DNA of 34,719 nucleotides, from positions 1 through 34,719 of the forward strand of contig CAAGCB010000032.1 in the NCBI GenBank assembly GCA_900768185.1, given 5' to 3'. Below are positions 32,032 through 34,719 of the stretch, in pieces; positions within the stretch are counted from its first letter, which is position 1, and each line of letters opens with the position of its first letter. Under the pieces are notes generated by a model. It was not told the DNA's origin. It worked only from the letters and a program-made list of their open reading frames with translations, and did no database searches. The position numbers were made by a program, and so were the translations under genes. The DNA is from Alphaproteobacteria bacterium. GTDB taxonomy: Bacteria; Pseudomonadota; Alphaproteobacteria; CAAGCB01; CAG-977.

Positions 32032-34076
32032 AACAAAAGCCGGTTGCCCCTCTTGCGATGCAAAAGAAAATATGGAAAAGGACGTCCTTTCTGACAGCGG
32101 CGGCTTTGACTCTGGCGGTTGCCGCGTGTACGGTCGAACCCGAACCGATCAGCGATTGGGAACGCGCCGTCCGCGTCGACCGCGATGTCCGCGAAATGTT
32201 TCAAGACCAGCATTCGCAAAAGATTTTCAAACCCTTTACCCTCTACGACGCCATGGCGCGCGCGTTGAAATACAATTTGAACGTGCGCTTGAAAATGATG
32301 CAAACGGCTTTGGCGACGAAACGGTACGACTTGCAGTCGCTGGATATGTTGCCTCAGATTTCCGCCGGAGCGGGATATTCGGCGCGTTCGAATTACGAAG
32401 CCGTCGTTTCCAAATCGATGAAAACGGGCGTGATGACGACGGACGCCGATGCTTACGGCGCAAAATCGCACGGTGTCGCGAACGCTCAAATCAGCTGGAA
32501 TATTTTGGATTTCGGCGTCAGCTATTATCAGGCGAAACAGGACGCCAACAACATCTTGATCGCCAAAGAACAGCGCCGCCGTCAGGTGCAGTCGCTGTTG
32601 CAGGACGTGCGCGCCGCGTTCTGGCGGGCTTTGGCGGCTGAACGCTTGACGCCGGAAATCGATGATCTGAGCGAAGAAGCAACTTTCGTTTTGGAAAAAC
32701 TGCGCGCGCTGACCGCTGAAAAACGCGGCGATACGGCGGCGTTGCTCGGTTATCAGATGGGACTGATGGAAACTCTGCGCGACCTGAGCGAAATGAAAAA
32801 AGAACTGATGGCGGCGCATGATTCGCTGGCGGCGTTGATGAATTTAAAGCCGGGAACGCGTTATCGGCTGGTCGGGTCTGAAACGGGCAACCATGTTCTG
32901 CCCGAAATCCGCGCGAATCTGGATCGATTGGAATGGCTGGCGCTGATGAACCGTCCCGAATTACGCGAAGAGGATTATAAACTGCAAAACACCCGCTTGG
33001 CGGCGAAAAAGGCGTTGCTGAGCCTGTTGCCGGGGGTGAGCCTGTCCGCGTCCGCGAACTATGACAGCGACGATTTTCTGTCGAATACTTCATGGATTCA
33101 GGCGGCGGCTCAACTGGGGTGGAATTTGCTGAACCCGGCGCGCATGCAGAAAACGCTGTCCCGCGGCGAAGTCAAGGAAGCCGTCGACAATTTGAACCGT
33201 CAGGTCGTCGCAATGACCGTTTTGACGCAGACGCATGTCGGGTGGGGACGCTATCAGGGGGCAAAAGAAACTTATCAGCTCAGCGTCGAAATTTCAGACG
33301 TCGCGCAAAGGTTGGCGCAACAATCGTCCGAAAACGCGAAAAACGATCCGCTGGCGGAAGCCGATAAAGTGTCCACCGCCGCCCGCGCTCTGTTCGCCAA
33401 GTTGCGCGCGGCGATGAATTTCGCCGAATTGCAGGACGCCACCGGCGGTGTTTTCGTCACGTTGGGACTTGACCCGTTGCCCGAAGATTTCGCGTCAAGC
33501 GACGTCGGGGCGATTTCCCGCGCGCTGGAACGCGTGATGACGGCGTGGGACATGGGGCGGTTCACCAACGAAGACTATCCGCGCCTGCCGCCCGTTCCGA
33601 TGCACCGTCCGCCCGTATTTATCAATCCGAATTTCCCGATGCAGCGGGTGACGGAGGATACGCGTTTCGTGTTTAATATTCCGCCGACGACGTTTGCCGA
33701 CGCTGATTTAGGAAACGAAGTCGCCTACACGGCGACCATGCGCGACGGAACAAAATTGCCGCCGTGGATTTATTTCGATTCGAAAACGATTACGCTGTCC
33801 GGACGTCCGCCCGCCCAGTCGGAAGGCATTTACGAAATCCGGATCAACGCGCGCAACCGCAAAAAACTGAGCGCGTACATCATTCTGACGATTCAGGTGA
33901 TGCGCGGGTATAAAACGATTATGGATATGCGCGGGGCAGAACCCAATTCGCGCGTGACGGTTATTCAGCGTTGCGACGAACACAGCGATTGCCGCGATAA
34001 TGTCAATATCCGTCAGATCGACATGTTTCCCGAACGCGTCAAAGTGTCGCCTTTGCCGTTGCCGAAAAAGAACTGA
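32028..34076 (+). CDS. TolC-like outer-membrane efflux lipoprotein with C-terminal cadherin/Ig-like (CADG) domain
   Basis: The 682-residue precursor has a lipoprotein signal peptide with lipobox AVAAC (Cys34). Residues about 50-520 form a TolC/OEP-type channel with two repeats: the first begins FTLYDAMARALKYNLNVRLKM and includes NAQISWNILDFG and QDVRAAFWRALAAE; the second includes LEWLALMNRPELREEDYKL and AQLGWNLLNPARM. The extra C-terminal domain (about 527-625, bases 33606-33902) has FVFNIPPTTFADADLGNEV, ATMRDGTKLPPWIYFD and ITLSGRPPAQSEGIYEIRI, the hallmark of dystroglycan-type cadherin-like domains. A tail with CDEHSDC follows. Typical OEPs end before this point, near 450-500 residues. AAAGGA precedes the ATG, which overlaps the upstream stop. 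Confidence 0.85.
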   Translation: MKQKPVAPLAMQKKIWKRTSFLTAAALTLAVAACTVEPEPISDWERAVRVDRDVREMFQDQHSQKIFKPFTLYDAMARALKYNLNVRLKMMQTALATKRYDLQSLDMLPQISAGAGYSARSNYEAVVSKSMKTGVMTTDADAYGAKSHGVANAQISWNILDFGVSYYQAKQDANNILIAKEQRRRQVQSLLQDVRAAFWRALAAERLTPEIDDLSEEATFVLEKLRALTAEKRGDTAALLGYQMGLMETLRDLSEMKKELMAAHDSLAALMNLKPGTRYRLVGSETGNHVLPEIRANLDRLEWLALMNRPELREEDYKLQNTRLAAKKALLSLLPGVSLSASANYDSDDFLSNTSWIQAAAQLGWNLLNPARMQKTLSRGEVKEAVDNLNRQVVAMTVLTQTHVGWGRYQGAKETYQLSVEISDVAQRLAQQSSENAKNDPLAEADKVSTAARALFAKLRAAMNFAELQDATGGVFVTLGLDPLPEDFASSDVGAISRALERVMTAWDMGRFTNEDYPRLPPVPMHRPPVFINPNFPMQRVTEDTRFVFNIPPTTFADADLGNEVAYTATMRDGTKLPPWIYFDSKTITLSGRPPAQSEGIYEIRINARNRKKLSAYIILTIQVMRGYKTIMDMRGAEPNSRVTVIQRCDEHSDCRDNVNIRQIDMFPERVKVSPLPLPKKN

Positions 34077-34084
34077 ACAAAATG

Positions 34085-34112
34085 AAAAGCCCCCGATTTT
34101 TCGGGGGCTTTT
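34085..34112. terminator. Bidirectional terminator between convergent genes
   Basis: AAAAGCCCCCGA (34085-34096) and TCGGGGGCTTTT (34101-34112) pair perfectly around TTTT. It serves the TolC-like gene and the convergent small secreted-protein gene. Confidence 0.9.
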
Positions 34113-34121
34113 GCCGCATTG

Positions 34122-34439
34122 TCAATAAAGGCGGTTTGATCGGCGCAGACGGTTTCCGTTGCCCGAAAAACTGCCGATTTGCGAATATCCCGAAGAACGT
34201 CCGCCGTAGTTGTTGTAGTTGTCGTAGGTTCTTGTACCCGCCTGTCCCGTATAAGGATTGACGTTTCCCGCTGTTGACCAGTTGTCGCGTTTTGTCCCGT
34301 TCGCATCGGAACGGTAATGCGGCGCGACGTATGTTCCGTTCTTGCGGTAATAACCGTTGACGTAGGTGTCCGCTTTTGCCGATTGGGCAAAACAGAGCGC
34401 GCAAACGATGAACAAAAGCAGTTTTGATAATTTTTTCAT
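34122..34439 (-). CDS. Small secreted protein with NGYYRKNGTYV / NVNPYTG motifs
   Basis: The 105-residue precursor has a clear signal peptide (MKKLSKLLLFIVCALCFAQSAKA). The mature part begins DTYVNGYYRKNGTYVAPHYRS and continues NWSTAGNVNPYTGQAGTR, a motif pair that recurs in many small bacterial exported proteins (YYR.NGTYV.PH.RS...NPYTG). The tail is rich in N, G, Y, S and R (YDNYNNYGGRSSGYSQIG). The function of such proteins is not known. AGGA lies upstream of the ATG, and the leader contains a stable hairpin. Confidence 0.8.
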   Translation of the reverse strand: MKKLSKLLLFIVCALCFAQSAKADTYVNGYYRKNGTYVAPHYRSDANGTKRDNWSTAGNVNPYTGQAGTRTYDNYNNYGGRSSGYSQIGSFSGNGNRLRRSNRLY

Positions 34440-34460
34440 TTCTGAAATCCTTTTCCTGTA

Positions 34461-34496
34461 TGAAAATACCCATCTTTGCAGATGGGCGGATTTTCA
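34461..34496 (-). promoter_or_regulatory. Stable hairpin in the leader of the small secreted-protein gene
   Basis: CCCATCT (34469-34475) pairs with AGATGGG (34480-34486) around TTGC, and outer TGAAAAT/ATTTTCA arms extend the stem. No T run follows, so a leader structure or inverted-repeat site is more likely than a terminator. It ends about 20 bp before the minus-strand ATG. Confidence 0.5.
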
Positions 34497-34609
34497 GAAA
34501 CCGTGTACATATAAAGACGGCTCGGCTTATTCAGCGTACAGCCTTATTCACCGAAATCCGCCCGATTAAGGACAGATTCGGCGTATGATTTATCAGTCGC
34601 CTGTTGCGC

Positions 34610-34706
34610 GACATTTATTTTTAGACTTTTTGACAATCATTTTTAGACCAGCGGATTGCCGATTTTAAAGGGTTCTTAAAACCGAATTTGACACTTATTT
34701 TTAGAC
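34610..34706 (+). repeat. Three direct copies of a 17-bp motif, possible mobile-element end
   Basis: GACATTTATTTTTAGAC (34610-34626), GACAATCATTTTTAGAC (34632-34648) and GACACTTATTTTTAGAC (34690-34706) share the consensus GACAnTYATTTTTAGAC. Start-to-start spacing is 22 and 58 bp. Multiple short direct repeats at one end are typical of transposon or IS ends bound by several transposase units. No transposase is in the window, which ends 13 bp further on. Confidence 0.6.
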
Positions 34707-34719
34707 TCTGATTGAACGG

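Noticed and set aside
34366..34569. A 67-codon plus-strand frame over the leader of the small secreted-protein gene
   Set aside because: It is antisense to the signal peptide region and has no ribosome-binding site or recognisable sequence.
1..34719. CRISPR arrays, prophage or integrative-element genes
   Set aside because: No regularly spaced repeat array, integrase, transposase or phage structural gene was found; only the three short repeats at the right edge hint at a mobile element.

Overview
The window reads as chromosomal DNA from an alphaproteobacterium, probably an anaerobic, host- or gut-associated uncultured lineage. This is an inference from gene content and order. Several alphaproteobacterial neighbourhoods are present: tig-clpP-clpX-lon-hupB; a Pcm-like methyltransferase, tolC, a PopZ-family (DUF2497) gene and valS; and dgt-argS-SPOR-nagZ-(...)-tatA-tatB-tatC-serS. 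A hydF gene, the GTPase/scaffold for [FeFe]-hydrogenase maturation, points to anaerobic hydrogen metabolism. No rRNA, CRISPR array, prophage or complete insertion sequence is visible.

Layout. 1-234: 3' end of an unrecognised gene. 382-525: promoter and tRNA-Leu(UAG). 577-7145: protein-quality-control block (trigger factor, ClpP, ClpX, Lon, HU), with an alphaproteobacterial-type heat-shock promoter candidate before lon. 7274-7429: tRNA-Asn and tRNA-Cys on the minus strand with their own promoter. 7571-13307: Pcm-like protein, TolC, PopZ-like protein, ValRS. 13324-14271: secreted protein of unknown function. 14416-16626 (minus): exonuclease III and a CorC/HlyC-type CBS membrane protein. 16780-19486: three ATGA-overlapping genes for exported proteins that share a K-HELTH (HExxH) motif, a paralogous putative metallopeptidase operon with its own promoter. 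19566-27691: dgt, argS, SPOR protein, nagZ, a site-2-protease gene fused in frame to tatA, tatB, tatC, serS. 27993-30949 (minus): hydF, a small lipoprotein, a small soluble protein and another HExxH exported protein. 31066-34076: a secreted protein translationally coupled to a TolC-like outer-membrane lipoprotein that carries a C-terminal cadherin/Ig-like domain. 34122-34439 (minus): a small secreted protein. 34610-34706: three copies of a 17-bp repeat that look like the end of a mobile element just beyond the window.

How the parts fit. Much of the accessory content is envelope biology: two TolC-family channels, Tat export, a membrane-embedded protease, SPOR and NagZ (peptidoglycan), and at least four exported proteins with HExxH motifs. 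The most unusual features are the HELTH trio, in which the third gene carries a second module that has lost the motif; the M50-TatA in-frame fusion, sitting where scpA-scpB are commonly found; and the TolC-CADG fusion lipoprotein with its coupled partner. Gene starts were chosen from Shine-Dalgarno spacing and are stated where they differ from the longest open frame.
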